From: Hyphomicrobiales bacterium
Lineage (GTDB): Bacteria; Pseudomonadota; Alphaproteobacteria; Rhizobiales; Rhizobiaceae
Direction of reading: 5' to 3'
NCBI GenBank assembly: GCA_900473745.1
Contig: UCMW01000010.1
Coordinates: 62,001-126,000 of the forward strand
Length of the DNA: 64,000 nt
Under the pieces are notes generated by a model. It worked only from the letters and a program-made list of their open reading frames with translations. It was not told where the DNA came from and searched no databases. Shown here one piece after another: positions 53,993-63,551 of the stretch; the first letter of the stretch is position 1; the number at the start of each line of letters is the position of its first letter. The translations under genes were made by a program, and so were the position numbers.

Positions 53993-55360
53993 ATGAGCAG
54001 AGCACTGAAATGGGGTCTCCGGCTGGCCGTGGCGCTGGTTGGGATCGTGATCGTGGCGACCGGGGTGCTCATCGCCTTTCCCCCAGACTTGCTGCGTGTC
54101 GGAACCGGGTACGCTGCCAAAATCATCTGCTCCAATGTATTCATTGCCGGTCGCGATGCCGAGGAGGTGTTGCGTGACGACGTTCAAGCGCCCGGGCATC
54201 CGCTGTTGCGTCTGGTGGAGGCTGAGGTGGATCTTGAGGGTGGTCTGGTGCGCACGTCTCTGCTGGGGATGGTGGCACCATCCCAGGCCGTGCACCGGGC
54301 CGGCCTCGGCTGCGCGACCGTCGTGGAGGCCGATGTCGGGACGGCCCGCAGCCTGACTGCCCCCGTTTCCGAAGCCATGCCAGCCGATGAGACACTGATC
54401 TGGCCGGAGGGTGAGGGGGCCTCTCTGCCGGATCCGAGGCTTGCGGCAGTTCTTGCCGATCCCGCATTGCTCGGACCCTCGGCCCGCGGCGTTGTCGTGG
54501 TCCAGGATGGCAGGCTCGTCGGCGAGGCCTATGGTCCCGGCTTCAACGAACGCACACCGCTGCTTGGCTGGTCGATGACAAAAACGGTCACTGCGGCTCT
54601 GGTCGGACTAATGCAGCAAGAGGGGCGTCTCGAAATCGACGATCGAGGCTTGTTTCCCGAATGGTCGGGCGGTGCCCGGCGGGATATCGCGCTTGTCGAT
54701 CTGCTCGCGATGGAAAGCGGCCTCAGCTTCAATGAGAGTTATGGCGACGTGACCGACGTCACGCGCATGCTCTATCTCGAGCCGGATATGGGCGCCTATG
54801 CGGCATCATTGCCCGCCGAGGCGGCGCCGGGGACGCGCTTCAACTATTCCTCGGGCGAGACCGTGCTCATCTCGCGCTACTGGATGTCGCGATTTTCGAA
54901 CCCGGCAGAGGCATTGGCCTTTCCGCGACGAGCGCTCTTCGATGCCATCGGGATGCGCAGTGCCGTCTTGGAGGCTGATCAGGCCGGCACATTCGCCGGC
55001 AGTTCCTATCTCTACGCCACGGCGCGAGACTGGGCACGCTTCGGCTTGCTGATTGCTGAAAACGGTCGTTGGGCAGGCCAGCAGGTACTGGATCCCGCCA
55101 TTATCGCACGGATCGCGGAACCGAGCTTTGCTTCGGGCGGCGCCTATACGAAGGGGCAAGCCTGGCAAAACGGTCCGGGCGGTACGGACAGTGCCTATGA
55201 ATTGCCGGAGGAAACCATCTGGATGTCGGGACATGACGGGCAGTCCGTCGCGATCATTCCGTCGGAAAGGCTCGTCGTGGTCAGGCTCGGCCTCACACCA
55301 CGGCGCCTGGACTACAAGCCTCAGAAGCTGGTGCAGGCCGTGCGAATGGCGCTGCGTTGA
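53993..55360 (+). CDS. Serine beta-lactamase/penicillin-binding-like hydrolase
   Basis: The product has about 455 residues. One N-terminal membrane segment (residues 8-30) anchors a periplasmic domain. The class C beta-lactamase fold shows SMTK (Ser-x-x-Lys) near 195 with GWSMTKTVTAALVG, YSSGE in the position of Tyr-x-Asn near 285, and a C-terminal SGHDGQSVAI in place of the KTG strand. Proteins of this kind are esterases, DD-peptidases or amide hydrolases more often than resistance enzymes. The ATG at 53993 has GAGGAG at 6 bases. Confidence 0.85.
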   Translation: MSRALKWGLRLAVALVGIVIVATGVLIAFPPDLLRVGTGYAAKIICSNVFIAGRDAEEVLRDDVQAPGHPLLRLVEAEVDLEGGLVRTSLLGMVAPSQAVHRAGLGCATVVEADVGTARSLTAPVSEAMPADETLIWPEGEGASLPDPRLAAVLADPALLGPSARGVVVVQDGRLVGEAYGPGFNERTPLLGWSMTKTVTAALVGLMQQEGRLEIDDRGLFPEWSGGARRDIALVDLLAMESGLSFNESYGDVTDVTRMLYLEPDMGAYAASLPAEAAPGTRFNYSSGETVLISRYWMSRFSNPAEALAFPRRALFDAIGMRSAVLEADQAGTFAGSSYLYATARDWARFGLLIAENGRWAGQQVLDPAIIARIAEPSFASGGAYTKGQAWQNGPGGTDSAYELPEETIWMSGHDGQSVAIIPSERLVVVRLGLTPRRLDYKPQKLVQAVRMALR

Positions 55361-55375
55361 TGCTCTTTTGAGGAA

Positions 55376-56341
55376 TCACTGCGTGAGATGCAGAAGGCCC
55401 TTGCGCTTGGCGTCGTAGTAGTAGCCGCGTGCATAGAGACGGACCGCCTGATCATGATCGTTGTCGGCAACGACCCAGGCGCCCTTCAGATATTTCACCG
55501 CGTACTTGATGTTGGTTTCCGCGTCGAAAAGACCGTCCGCGGGGCCGTCATAACCCATGGCCTTGGCCGTGTTGTAGCGGATCTGCATCAGCCCGTAGTT
55601 GCCCTTGCTGTAGGCGGCCGGATTGTAGCGGCTTTCGCGGTGCACGACCCGATGCACCAGATCGGCGGGTATTTCGTAGACCTTCGAATATTTCTCGATC
55701 AACGCGTTGAGGCGTGTCGGTCCGACAGTCTCCGGCTTGCGTTCGGGATCAAGCGAGGTCGTAACGCCGGGCGGTGTGATGTCGAAGGGGTCGCCGAAGC
55801 TGGTGAGCGCGGTTGCGCGGAGCGGGGCGGCATAGGCCAGCACCACTGGCTGCTGTTCCGTCGTGGGCGTAGCGGCTGCCGATGCCGAACTCGTCGCAGG
55901 CGCCACGCCGGGCGGTGTCAGCGTTGCTTCCGTGGAAGCGGCTGCCGCAGCCATCTGCTCGGCACCTGTCGTCGGCTGTGCAGTCACCATGGCCAAGGCA
56001 TCGGTGGCTGCCGTCTGCGGCGCGGTGGCCGAGAGCGCAGAGGCTTTCAATGAGGGGATAGGTGCGGCCGTCTCGGTTCCCGGGATGATCGGCGCCGGGC
56101 CGGGATTGGCAGCCGCGAGTTCGGCTGGCGTCATCGCCAGTGCCATTGGCGTGCCTGCCGTGCCGTTGGTGGCTGCTTCAGCCGCGGAGGCCGCCAGCAT
56201 TTCCGGTGATTTCGGATTGGCAACCGGAGCGGAGGCGAGGTCAGCCTTCACACTCTCGTCTATCGCAGTGCATCCGCCTAGCCCAGCCAGGATTGAAGCA
56301 GCCATGCAAAGGGCAATGCCGCGGTCTGTTCTGACGTTCAT
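55376..56341 (-). CDS. Lytic transglycosylase (SLT domain) lipoprotein
   Basis: The product has about 321 residues. A lipoprotein signal (AGLGGCTA, Cys near 24) is followed by a long Ala/Pro/Thr-rich low-complexity spacer (about 30-190) and a C-terminal SLT domain. The catalytic Glu is in VVHRESRYNPAAYSKG near 240, with GLMQIRYNTAKAMGY and the NIKYAVKYLKGA helix following. The spacer probably crosses the periplasm. The ATG at 56341 has GGA upstream; an ATG at 56353 is the alternative. Shadow frames over the Ala-rich spacer are a codon-bias effect. Confidence 0.9.
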   Translation of the reverse strand: MNVRTDRGIALCMAASILAGLGGCTAIDESVKADLASAPVANPKSPEMLAASAAEAATNGTAGTPMALAMTPAELAAANPGPAPIIPGTETAAPIPSLKASALSATAPQTAATDALAMVTAQPTTGAEQMAAAAASTEATLTPPGVAPATSSASAAATPTTEQQPVVLAYAAPLRATALTSFGDPFDITPPGVTTSLDPERKPETVGPTRLNALIEKYSKVYEIPADLVHRVVHRESRYNPAAYSKGNYGLMQIRYNTAKAMGYDGPADGLFDAETNIKYAVKYLKGAWVVADNDHDQAVRLYARGYYYDAKRKGLLHLTQ

Positions 56342-56472
56342 GCCAATATCCATTACGAGATGCGCGCGAAGTCACCGGCAAATCAGCCAGAGGTTCGTTT
56401 CCAATTCATAATCTATGCTGGACATTGCGGCAAGCTTGCGACCGGGCAGGCGCTCCGACGGTGCTCAAAACC

Positions 56473-57108
56473 TCAAGCCGCTATCTTCCGATAGCCGGCC
56501 GTGACGGCCTTTGCTGCAATCAGAACAGTACCGCCTGAGCGGTTCATCGTTCGGCGAACCGCATGTTTTTTGATGGTTTTCCGCATCCGTTCGGCAAGCA
56601 GAGCGTAGGGAAGGCAGGTGAGAGCCGAGAGAAGAACGAAAATACTGCCCAGGGCCAGTGCCTGAGGCAAAAATGGGCTCGCAGGCGTCAGAAATTGCGG
56701 CAGAAGTGCGGCGACCAGCAGGCTGCCGCGCGGGTCACGGGATTCGCTCTGGAAACAATGCGCGATGACGCGCAGAGGCTTTTCTTCCGGCAGATTGTCG
56801 TTGTCAGCGATCGGTTCGCCGCCGGCCGGCGCGCGAGCGAGGCCGAGGCTGAACAGCAGGAGGCAGGCCAGTCCCACCCATTGCAAAACAGTGAAGGCAG
56901 TCGGAGAAATGGAAAGCAGGCCCCAAGATAAAGCCAGCGTTCCGACAACGGCGACCGTTGCGCCGAGAAATACGCCGGGCACGGTGGCGAAGGCGCTCTT
57001 CCTGCCGTGGGCGAGGGCATAGGACAGGACCTTGCGTTTCGACTGTCCGGGCACGATCAAAAAGGCCGTCGCGACGACTGCGAACAGGATCCAGGTAGCA
57101 TGGGGCAT
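56473..57108 (-). CDS. LysE/RhtB-family exporter
   Basis: The product has 211 residues with about five to six hydrophobic segments and the family pattern near the N-terminus: VVATAFLIVPGQSKRKVLSYALAHGRKSAFATVPGVFLG. A polar central part at about 90-120 (PEEKPLRVIAHCFQSES) is longer than usual. The usual loop Pro-Gly is kept, but Pro-Gly-Pro reads PGQ. The family exports amino acids or their analogues. No regulator of the LysG type is next to it. Confidence 0.8.
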   Translation of the reverse strand: MPHATWILFAVVATAFLIVPGQSKRKVLSYALAHGRKSAFATVPGVFLGATVAVVGTLALSWGLLSISPTAFTVLQWVGLACLLLFSLGLARAPAGGEPIADNDNLPEEKPLRVIAHCFQSESRDPRGSLLVAALLPQFLTPASPFLPQALALGSIFVLLSALTCLPYALLAERMRKTIKKHAVRRTMNRSGGTVLIAAKAVTAGYRKIAA

Positions 57109-57154
57109 CGCACTCTCTCCTCGACCAAGAGGAAGCCAGCTTTCGGCGGCTAGG

Positions 57155-58369
57155 TCAATGGATCGGACGGTACTTCTGGCCCAGATAATCCATCACTTCT
57201 TTGAACCAGGGCGTGCCGAGATCGAAAGGCTTGCCGCCCTTGATGCGCGGGAACTCGATGGTGCGCAGGCGACCGCCCTGATCTTCGTCGTGCCCGGTGA
57301 CGCCGGACACCTTGTTGAGGCCACTCTCGACCGCGAGATCGACCATGCTCTGGATGAGACGAAGATCATCGTAATTGGCCGGGGCAGACCGGGCATAGTA
57401 GCCGGACTTCTGGACCATCGAGCGGTCGGCGTCGAGCAGTTTGGCGAAATGCTTCTGGAACCAGTTGCCGACATTGATCGTGTCGAGTTTCACATGGCCG
57501 AAAGCGTCGCGCTTGACTTCCTCGCCCGCGGCCTCGCGTTCAGCGACGATCTCGTCCATGCACGCGCCCTCCGAGACAAAGAGGGTAACGAAGCCGGTTC
57601 GATCCATGACGTCCTTCAGTCGGGCTGCCTCGGCATGCATGTCGAAATGCGTTTCGGGCAGATACAGGCCGTCGATGTTCTTCAACTCCTGGTTCATCAT
57701 GAAGCCTTCGATGTACTCGTTGTGCTCCGTGCGCTGCATATAGGCGCGGGCCGTCGCTGCCGTCAGCCAGCCGCAGTGACGGCCCATGACCTCGTGGATG
57801 ACGAGCGTGCGCGGGGAGGCGCTCTGTTCGTTGGAGACGTGGTCGAAGAAGCGGGCGCCGACTTCCGCCGCAGTCCAGGCACCCAGCGTCTGCTTGATCG
57901 GATAGACGTCGTTGTCGACGGTCTTCGGCAGGCCTACAACCGTCAGGTTGTAGCCATTCGCGCCGAGGTAGGCGGCAAGGTCGGCCGCGGTGGTGTTGGT
58001 GTCGTCGCCACCGATCGTGTGCAGAATGGTGACGCCGTCCGATGCCAGCCGTTCGGCGGCGACCCGGAGCGGGTTCTCGCCCTCCTTGACCAGGCCGCGC
58101 TTCACGCAGTCGGCGACATTGGTCAGCTTCACACGGCTGTTGCCGATCGGCGAGCCGCCATAGCGATGCAGGAGATAGGCTTTCTCGCGCATCTCCCGGG
58201 TGATCTCGATCTTGTAGTCCATCAGAAGTCCGCGGAAGCCGGACTTGTAGGCGATGAGTTCGACTTCGGGAGCGATGTCCGTGTAGCGCTCGATCAAACC
58301 GCCGACGGCGGACGAGAGACAGGGCGCGAGGCCCCCGGCGGTCAACATCGCTACTTTCTGCTTGGCCAT
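57155..58369 (-). CDS. pfp: Pyrophosphate-dependent 6-phosphofructokinase
   Basis: The product has about 404 residues with the PFK fold. LTAGGLAPCLSSAVGGL near 9 and HTIGGDDTNTTA near 115 carry the GGDD sequence, whose second Asp marks pyrophosphate rather than ATP use. PKTVDNDVYP near 148 holds the catalytic Asp, followed by MGRHCGWLTA near 195. The enzyme interconverts fructose 6-phosphate and fructose 1,6-bisphosphate with pyrophosphate. GAGGAGGA precedes two ATGs, and the second (58369) has the better spacing. Rhizobia mainly use the Entner-Doudoroff route, so a gluconeogenic or sedoheptulose role is also possible. Confidence 0.93.
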   Translation of the reverse strand: MAKQKVAMLTAGGLAPCLSSAVGGLIERYTDIAPEVELIAYKSGFRGLLMDYKIEITREMREKAYLLHRYGGSPIGNSRVKLTNVADCVKRGLVKEGENPLRVAAERLASDGVTILHTIGGDDTNTTAADLAAYLGANGYNLTVVGLPKTVDNDVYPIKQTLGAWTAAEVGARFFDHVSNEQSASPRTLVIHEVMGRHCGWLTAATARAYMQRTEHNEYIEGFMMNQELKNIDGLYLPETHFDMHAEAARLKDVMDRTGFVTLFVSEGACMDEIVAEREAAGEEVKRDAFGHVKLDTINVGNWFQKHFAKLLDADRSMVQKSGYYARSAPANYDDLRLIQSMVDLAVESGLNKVSGVTGHDEDQGGRLRTIEFPRIKGGKPFDLGTPWFKEVMDYLGQKYRPIH

Positions 58370-58686
58370 CATTCCTCCTCGGGCATGGTGTTCGCCCGTC
58401 AGCCGTCCGGTTCAGGTGGCAAATGGATGCGACAGGAGTGAGCCGCTGTAAAGCCAAAAAATCAAGGAAAACGGGCGTTTCGCTCGATACCGCAGAGCAT
58501 GTTCGAATCTAATCGTTTCAATTGCGGCGTCGCCGGACAGCGTCGACTGTGGATAAGAAAAAGAGCCTCGGACGTCGATACGAACAGGGCGTCTTCAGCG
58601 AAACGGATTCAAGATGAAGAAACTTTAATCCTCGGTAAAGGCCGCGCCTTCTTGCTTTTTCTGGTCATTTTTGGTCAAGCTTCCGC
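58370..58686. other. Divergent intergenic region between pfp and the DnaJ-type gene
   Basis: These 317 bases hold no credible gene. Promoters for pfp (minus) and the rightward cell-wall run are expected here. I could not pick out a good -35/-10 pair, and no repeat or hairpin with a T-run stands out. Confidence 0.35.
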
Positions 58687-59424
58687 ATGATCTTTGATTT
58701 CGCCTGCGAACAGCTGTCGTCATTCTGGGACCGTTTGCTGGGCGCGATCGGTGACGCTGCCGGCAACGTAATCGGCAGCATCGTAGAAGCCGTTCGTACG
58801 GCCTTCGAAGGTGATCCAGAAACGCGGCGTCGCGTTTCCTTCTCGGTTGCGATCATTGCTCTCTCCGCCAAGATGGCCAAGGCAGACGGAATTGTCTCGA
58901 ATGCCGAGGTCGAGGCCTTCCGCAAGATCTTCGAATTCCCGCCGGAAGAGGCGCGCAACGTCGCGCGGCTCTACAATCTCGCCCGCCAGGACGTGGCTGG
59001 TTTCGAGACCTATGCGAAGAACCTCGCCGGCATGTGCCGGACCTGCGACCAGTTCTGCCCGGTCCTCGAAGACATTATCGACGCGCTCTTTCATATCGCC
59101 AAGGCCGATGGCCTCGTGCACGAGAAGGAACTCGCCTTCCTTGCCCGCATCGCGGAGATCTTCGGTCTGTCCGACGAGCGGTTCGCCTCGATCACCGAGC
59201 GCCACATCCATCAGGATGGCGACCCCTACGGCGTCCTGGGCGTGAAGCCCTCCGACGATTTCGCGACGATCCGCAAGCGGTATCGCGCTCTCGCCGCCGA
59301 ACACCATCCCGACCGACTGCATGCCCGCGGCGTGCCGACGGAGTTTCACGCCGTCGCCAACCATCGCATGGCGAAGTTCAACGAGGCCTATTCGGCCATC
59401 GAAAAGGCGCGCCGGGCGGCATGA
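58687..59424 (+). CDS. TerB-DnaJ domain co-chaperone (DjlA-like)
   Basis: The product has 245 residues. A TerB-like all-helical domain (about 45-165, with AKMAKADGIVSNAEVEAF and IAKADGLVHEKELAF, two related acidic helix pairs) is followed by a J-domain (about 178-243) with the HPD motif in HHPDRLHARG near 206. J-domains stimulate DnaK ATPase. The membrane-spanning N-terminus of E. coli DjlA is not evident. Its stop overlaps the amidase start as ATGA, which ties it to cell-wall turnover. Confidence 0.92.
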   Translation: MIFDFACEQLSSFWDRLLGAIGDAAGNVIGSIVEAVRTAFEGDPETRRRVSFSVAIIALSAKMAKADGIVSNAEVEAFRKIFEFPPEEARNVARLYNLARQDVAGFETYAKNLAGMCRTCDQFCPVLEDIIDALFHIAKADGLVHEKELAFLARIAEIFGLSDERFASITERHIHQDGDPYGVLGVKPSDDFATIRKRYRALAAEHHPDRLHARGVPTEFHAVANHRMAKFNEAYSAIEKARRAA

Positions 59425-60182
59425 CTTTTTTCCCGGCCGACTTCGGGCGTGCGGAGGTCTGCCCATCGCCCAATCATGGCGAACGGCTGGGCGTGGAGCG
59501 GCCGGATATTCTCCTTCTCCACTATACGGGTATGCCATCTGCGGAAGGTGCACAGGCGTGGCTCTGCACGCCGGAAAGCCAGGTCTCCAGCCACTATCTC
59601 GTCCACGAGGACGGGCGCGTTGTGCAGATGGTTCCCGAATCGCGCCGGGCGTGGCATGCGGGCAAGAGCATCTGGGGCGGCGAGACGGACATCAACTCGC
59701 GGTCCATCGGCATCGAAATCGCCAATGCGGGGCACCCGGCGGGGCTTCCCGATTTTCCCGAAAAGCAGATCGAATCCGTCATCGAATTGTGTCGCCAATG
59801 CGTCAACCGGCATGGAATAGCGCCCGAGCGGGTGCTTGCACACTCCGATGTGGCCCCCATTCGTAAGCTCGATCCGGGTGAAAATTTCCCTTGGGGAGCG
59901 CTCCATCGAGAGGGCATCGGCCATTGGGTCGAGCCGGCTCCGATCGGTGGCGGTCGCTTCTTCCAACGCGGAGACAAAGGCCAGCCGGTCGAAGCCCTTC
60001 AGTCGATGCTGTCTCTCTATGGTTACGGCGTTGAGATCTCTGGTGAATTCTGTACCCAGACAGAGGGTGTCGTCGCCGCCTTCCAGCGCCATTTCCGGCA
60101 AGCCAAGGTTGACGGCGTGGCCGACAGTTCGACCATCGAGACGCTGCATCGACTGCTGACGAGCCTGCCGCGTTTCACCTGA
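59421..60182 (+). CDS. N-acetylmuramoyl-L-alanine amidase (AmpD/AmiD type)
   Basis: The product has 253 residues. The Amidase_2 domain (about 15-160) shows DILLLHYTGM near 30 and HSDVAPIRKLDPGENFPW near 136-152, which supply the zinc His/His/Asp. A PG_binding_1 domain lies at about 188-250 (GQPVEALQSMLSLYGYG). There is no signal peptide, which suits a cytoplasmic AmpD that recycles anhydro-muropeptides. The binding domain is more like AmiD. The start at 59421 overlaps the previous stop; the longer frame upstream is a shadow. Confidence 0.92.
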   Translation: MTFFPADFGRAEVCPSPNHGERLGVERPDILLLHYTGMPSAEGAQAWLCTPESQVSSHYLVHEDGRVVQMVPESRRAWHAGKSIWGGETDINSRSIGIEIANAGHPAGLPDFPEKQIESVIELCRQCVNRHGIAPERVLAHSDVAPIRKLDPGENFPWGALHREGIGHWVEPAPIGGGRFFQRGDKGQPVEALQSMLSLYGYGVEISGEFCTQTEGVVAAFQRHFRQAKVDGVADSSTIETLHRLLTSLPRFT

Positions 60183-60437
60183 TCCGGGTCCCCCGGTGCC
60201 TCCAAATAGGCCATCGCGGTCAACGACTGCAGAGCCGTTTTGTTGCACTGCCACACGAATTCCTTATTGAGCCGCTCTAAAGGACGGGCTGAACGGCGCC
60301 GGCGGTTCTTGTCTGAACCCGGCGCGAACATCAACTCGAGAGAACCGAACGGGCAGCCCGAACAGGGTTCGCGACGCAGATCTGCGTTCGCTTTGACGCG
60401 CGCCGATGCCGGTTCCCGACTGGAGACTGACCCTTTC

Positions 60438-60962
60438 ATGACACGACGACTTTTCGCTGCCGCGGCATGCATCGCACTTCTTTTGACTCACACCCAGTCC
60501 GCCCTTGCTGGCAGCGAGGAGCAACGTTTCAAGAAGCCTCTGAAAACAATTGCCCGCGATGCCGGCTATCCAAGTATTCCGGCCTTCTCCAAAAGCCCCT
60601 ACAGCGCCATCATCACCAAATATGCCAAGAGCTACGGGGTTCCCGTCGATCTCGCCCACGCCGTCGTCCGCGTCGAGAGCAACTTCAACCCCAAGGCCCG
60701 CGGCAGTGCAGGCGAAGTGGGGCTGATGCAGATCAAGCCAGCCACCGCGCGTGCCATGGGTTACCGCGGCAAGACCAAGGGTCTCTACGATCCCGAGACC
60801 AATATCCGCTTCGGCATGAAGTATCTCTCCATGGCTCACGAGCTTGGCGGCGGGGAAACCTGCGGGACAATCCTGCGCTACAATGCTGGCCACGGCGCCA
60901 AGCGCATGAACCCGATCTCGAAGCGCTATTGCGGCAAGGTCATCGCCTTGATTGGCAACTGA
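60438..60962 (+). CDS. Secreted lytic transglycosylase (SLT domain)
   Basis: The product has 174 residues, with a signal peptide (residues 1-24, ALA-GS) and one SLT domain. The catalytic Glu is in VVRVESNFNPKARG near 80, followed by GLMQIKPATARAMGY, NIRFGMKYLSMA and ILRYNAGHG. The ATG at 60438 is preferred; the earlier in-frame start lacks a signal peptide at its terminus. It follows the amidase gene by 255 bases without a clear terminator between. Confidence 0.93.
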   Translation: MTRRLFAAAACIALLLTHTQSALAGSEEQRFKKPLKTIARDAGYPSIPAFSKSPYSAIITKYAKSYGVPVDLAHAVVRVESNFNPKARGSAGEVGLMQIKPATARAMGYRGKTKGLYDPETNIRFGMKYLSMAHELGGGETCGTILRYNAGHGAKRMNPISKRYCGKVIALIGN

Positions 60963-61043
60963 GACGCCACCGGCAGCTTGCAAACCGTCTGGACAGCCGG
61001 GTTCGTCATGCTATCACCGCACGCAAAACAAGGATGGTGACGC

Positions 61044-62234
61044 ATGGTTCAGCGGTACAAGTCGGTTGTCGTTGGTCGGGGCATGATGGGCGCAGCGGCG
61101 GCCCGCTATCTTGCCCTTCAGGGAGATGGAGTTGCTGTCATCGGCCCCGACGAGCCGAAGGACTGGACACACCACCACGGCGTCTTCTCCAGTCACTATG
61201 ACGAGGCCCGGATAACGCGCACGATCGATTCGGATCCCATCTGGGCCCGCATGGCCAATCGCTCGATCGCCCGTTACGGCGATATCGCCACCGAAAGCGG
61301 CATCGACTTCTACAAGGAAGTCGGTTGCCTGATCGTCGGGCCGAAACGGGGCGGACGCGACCCATATGTCGGGCAGGTGGAGGCCGCCGCGCAGCAACTC
61401 GGCGTTCCGGTCGAGATGCTGTCGGATGCGGCGCTCAAGTCTCGGTTCCGCTATTTCGATTTCGGGACCGGTTGCGAAGGCGTCTACGAACAGGCCAATG
61501 CCGGCTACGTCAATCCGCGAAGGCTCGTCGAAGCGCAGAGCATTCTGGCGGAAAAGGCCGGCGCCAAGGTCGTCCGTCGGACTGCGGTGTCCGTGCGCGA
61601 GGAGGGTGGTCTTGGCATTGTCGCCACCGATGACGGCGCCGTCTACACCGCCGAACGTGTTCTGGTCGCGGCCGGCGGTTTCTCGATCAACGAAAGCCTT
61701 CTGCCGCGCCCTGTTGATCTCAAGGTCTACGGGCGGACGGTCGCCTTCTTCGAGATCGCAGACGAGGACCTGCCGGCTTATGCAGGCATGCCGTCCCTCA
61801 TCCATCAGCCGGACAATCCGAGCGATCACATCTATCTTCTGCCGCCGGTGCGTTACCCTGACGGCAAGACCTATCTGAAGATAGGCGGCGATCCCGATGA
61901 CTTGCAGTTGGAGACCGAGCCGGAGATCCGTGCCTGGTTCCGCCGGGGTGGTCGGCTCACCACACGCGATCACCTGCGCCGGATCATCACCGGCCTCGTG
62001 CCGACCTTGTCCGACGCACCCCTCTCCATGGCTCCCTGCGTGACCTCGTTCACACCGGACAACTATCCGGCAATCGGTTTTGCCAGCGAGCACATCGCGG
62101 TCCTGACCGGTGGCTGCGGCGCGGCCGCCAAGAGCTCCGACGAGATCGGGCGCCTCGGCGCCGAGCTCCTGCAGCATGGCCGAATCATCGACGAGGCCTA
62201 TGGCGACGTGTTCCGGCCGGTCTTCAGAGACTGA
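61044..62234 (+). CDS. FAD-dependent oxidoreductase (DAO/sarcosine oxidase family)
   Basis: The 396-residue product has an N-terminal Rossmann FAD site (VVVGRGMMGAAAARYLA near 8), in which the first Gly of the usual GxGxxG is followed by Arg. It continues with NAGYVNPRRLVEAQ near 155, VLVAAGGFS near 210, and a C-terminal FAD/active-site block with PDNYPAIGF and LTGGCGAAAKSSDEIG. Family members oxidise N-methyl or primary amino groups of amino acids. No partner subunits are nearby, so a monomeric sarcosine oxidase-like enzyme is likely. The substrate is unknown. Confidence 0.9.
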   Translation: MVQRYKSVVVGRGMMGAAAARYLALQGDGVAVIGPDEPKDWTHHHGVFSSHYDEARITRTIDSDPIWARMANRSIARYGDIATESGIDFYKEVGCLIVGPKRGGRDPYVGQVEAAAQQLGVPVEMLSDAALKSRFRYFDFGTGCEGVYEQANAGYVNPRRLVEAQSILAEKAGAKVVRRTAVSVREEGGLGIVATDDGAVYTAERVLVAAGGFSINESLLPRPVDLKVYGRTVAFFEIADEDLPAYAGMPSLIHQPDNPSDHIYLLPPVRYPDGKTYLKIGGDPDDLQLETEPEIRAWFRRGGRLTTRDHLRRIITGLVPTLSDAPLSMAPCVTSFTPDNYPAIGFASEHIAVLTGGCGAAAKSSDEIGRLGAELLQHGRIIDEAYGDVFRPVFRD

Positions 62235-62312
62235 TTCACCAAAAGCGCCCAAGTGGTCATCGGTGCTCGCTTTTCGGTGGCAATCGCGCAAAGGGTCGGC
62301 TAAGGACCCCTT

Positions 62313-62710
62313 GCCAGTTGGCCGGGCAGCCGCGCTTTACCAATGCCGAAAGGCGGTAGGGTGAGGAAAGTCCGGGCTCCACGGAAACACGGTGCCGGAT
62401 AACGTCCGGCGAGGGCAACCTCAGGGAAAGTGCCACAGAAAGCAAACCGCCTCGCATGCGAGGTCAGGGTGAAAGGGTGGGGTAAGAGCCCACCGCGTCG
62501 CTGGCAACAGGGACGGCACGGCAAACCCCACCGGGAGCAAGACCGAATAGGGATGACGCGGGCATCGCGCAAGCGTTGCTACAGCCTGTTTCCGGGCCAG
62601 TCATCCGGGTGGGTTGCGAGAGGCAGCGTGCAAACGCTGTCCCAGATGAATGGCTGCCGCGTCCCGGGAAACCGGGGCCTTACAGAACCCGGCTTACAGG
62701 CCAACTGGCA
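62313..62710 (+). ncRNA. rnpB: RNase P RNA component (type A)
   Basis: The roughly 398-base RNA starts and ends with the P1 helix: GCCAGTTGGCC at 62313 pairs with GGCCAACTGGC ending at 62710. Universal bacterial RNase P landmarks are present, including GAGGAAAGTCCGGGCTCC near 62371-62388 (P4/CRI), ACAGAAA near 62436, and the 3' CCGGGGCCTTACAGAACCCGGCTTACAG part. It is the catalytic RNA that trims tRNA 5' ends. AAAATTTTCTCTTTTTC follows as a T-rich end. Position next to mraZ is common in Rhizobiaceae. Confidence 0.97.
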
Positions 62711-63096
62711 AAATTTTCTCTTTTTCGACTTTCGTGCGAAGCGCCTGAAAACATGGGCGTAACGCACGACATTGCCTCTCCTCCTCGTTGCGGCGATCGG
62801 GTACCGAAAAGGCTCCGGAAAACAGCGGTTTCTAACCATTCGTTAAGCTTAACCGCCTATCAATGATTGAATCTCGGAGGCGGCTCATCCCGACCGTTCC
62901 CATTGACGCCCATATTGTCCCATGGTATCCCAATTGCATGCCGTTGCGGGGGTTGTTTCATCCTCGAAGTCCTGTGAATCAAGTGCCTCCGCTCGTTTTT
63001 CGGGCGGGCGCGTCGCGGGTGTGGTGGCTGGCGTATCTGTGTTTATTCGGGGGTCGTTGATCGGCCCTTCGTTCAAGGGGAGGTCGGTTGTCAGTG
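62711..63096. other. Promoter region of the mraZ division cluster
   Basis: I see no convincing coding frame. The A/T-rich part near 62830-62870 (CATTCGTTAAGCTTAACC, with an internal TTAAGCTTAA palindrome) is a candidate promoter area. A GGGGAGG ribosome site lies at 63077-63083. MraZ usually binds repeats in its own promoter, but I could not identify them with confidence here. Confidence 0.4.
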
Positions 63097-63534
63097 ATGA
63101 GCCGCTTCCTGTCCAATGCGACAAACAGGATCGATGCGAAGGGACGGGTTTCCGTCCCTGCGGCCTTTCGTGCCGTGCTGGTGCAGCGCGGAATTCTGGA
63201 GCTTTATTGTCTCCAGGATTTCGTCTATCCGGCAGTCAACATCGGTGGTCCAGATCTGCTCGAGCGGTACGAGCGGAAGATGGCGGCCGAGGATCCCTTC
63301 GCGTTGGAGGCAAACGAGATGTCGCTGCTGCTTCATGGTGGCGGCGTCTTTGCGCGACTCGATGCCGAAGGGCGATTGGCGGTGACGGATTTCATCCGGG
63401 ATTTCACGGGGATTTCCTCGGAGGTCTGTTTCGTCGGTCGTTCGGATCATTTTCAGGTGTGGCAACCGCAGGCGTTTCACGAGGCGCAGGCGAGAGCCAG
63501 AGAGGTGGTCAGGCAACGCGGCCTGCGCACCTAG
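63097..63534 (+). CDS. mraZ: Division/cell wall cluster regulator MraZ
   Basis: The product has 145 residues with two AbrB-like repeats: [16 protein letters not shown] at 9-24 and [18 protein letters not shown] near 85-103. MraZ forms rings that bind its own promoter and represses the dcw operon; it is the first gene of that cluster. I chose the ATG at 63097, which gives the conserved [13 protein letters not shown] start. GTG (63094) and TTG (63088) lie closer to the GGGGAGG site, so the true start could be one of these. Confidence 0.95.
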   Translation: MSRFLSNATNRIDAKGRVSVPAAFRAVLVQRGILELYCLQDFVYPAVNIGGPDLLERYERKMAAEDPFALEANEMSLLLHGGGVFARLDAEGRLAVTDFIRDFTGISSEVCFVGRSDHFQVWQPQAFHEAQARAREVVRQRGLRT

Positions 63535-63551
63535 AAAGACGGGGAAACGGA

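Noticed and set aside
57032-58441. 469-codon plus-strand frame over pfp
   Set aside because: It is a shadow of the PFK gene. No ribosome site and no motifs.
61014-62291. 425-codon minus-strand frame over the FAD oxidoreductase
   Set aside because: Composition is that of an antisense shadow; the plus strand carries clear FAD-binding motifs.
62300-62866. Several open frames inside and after rnpB
   Set aside because: They lie across the RNase P RNA, whose conserved helices explain the sequence.
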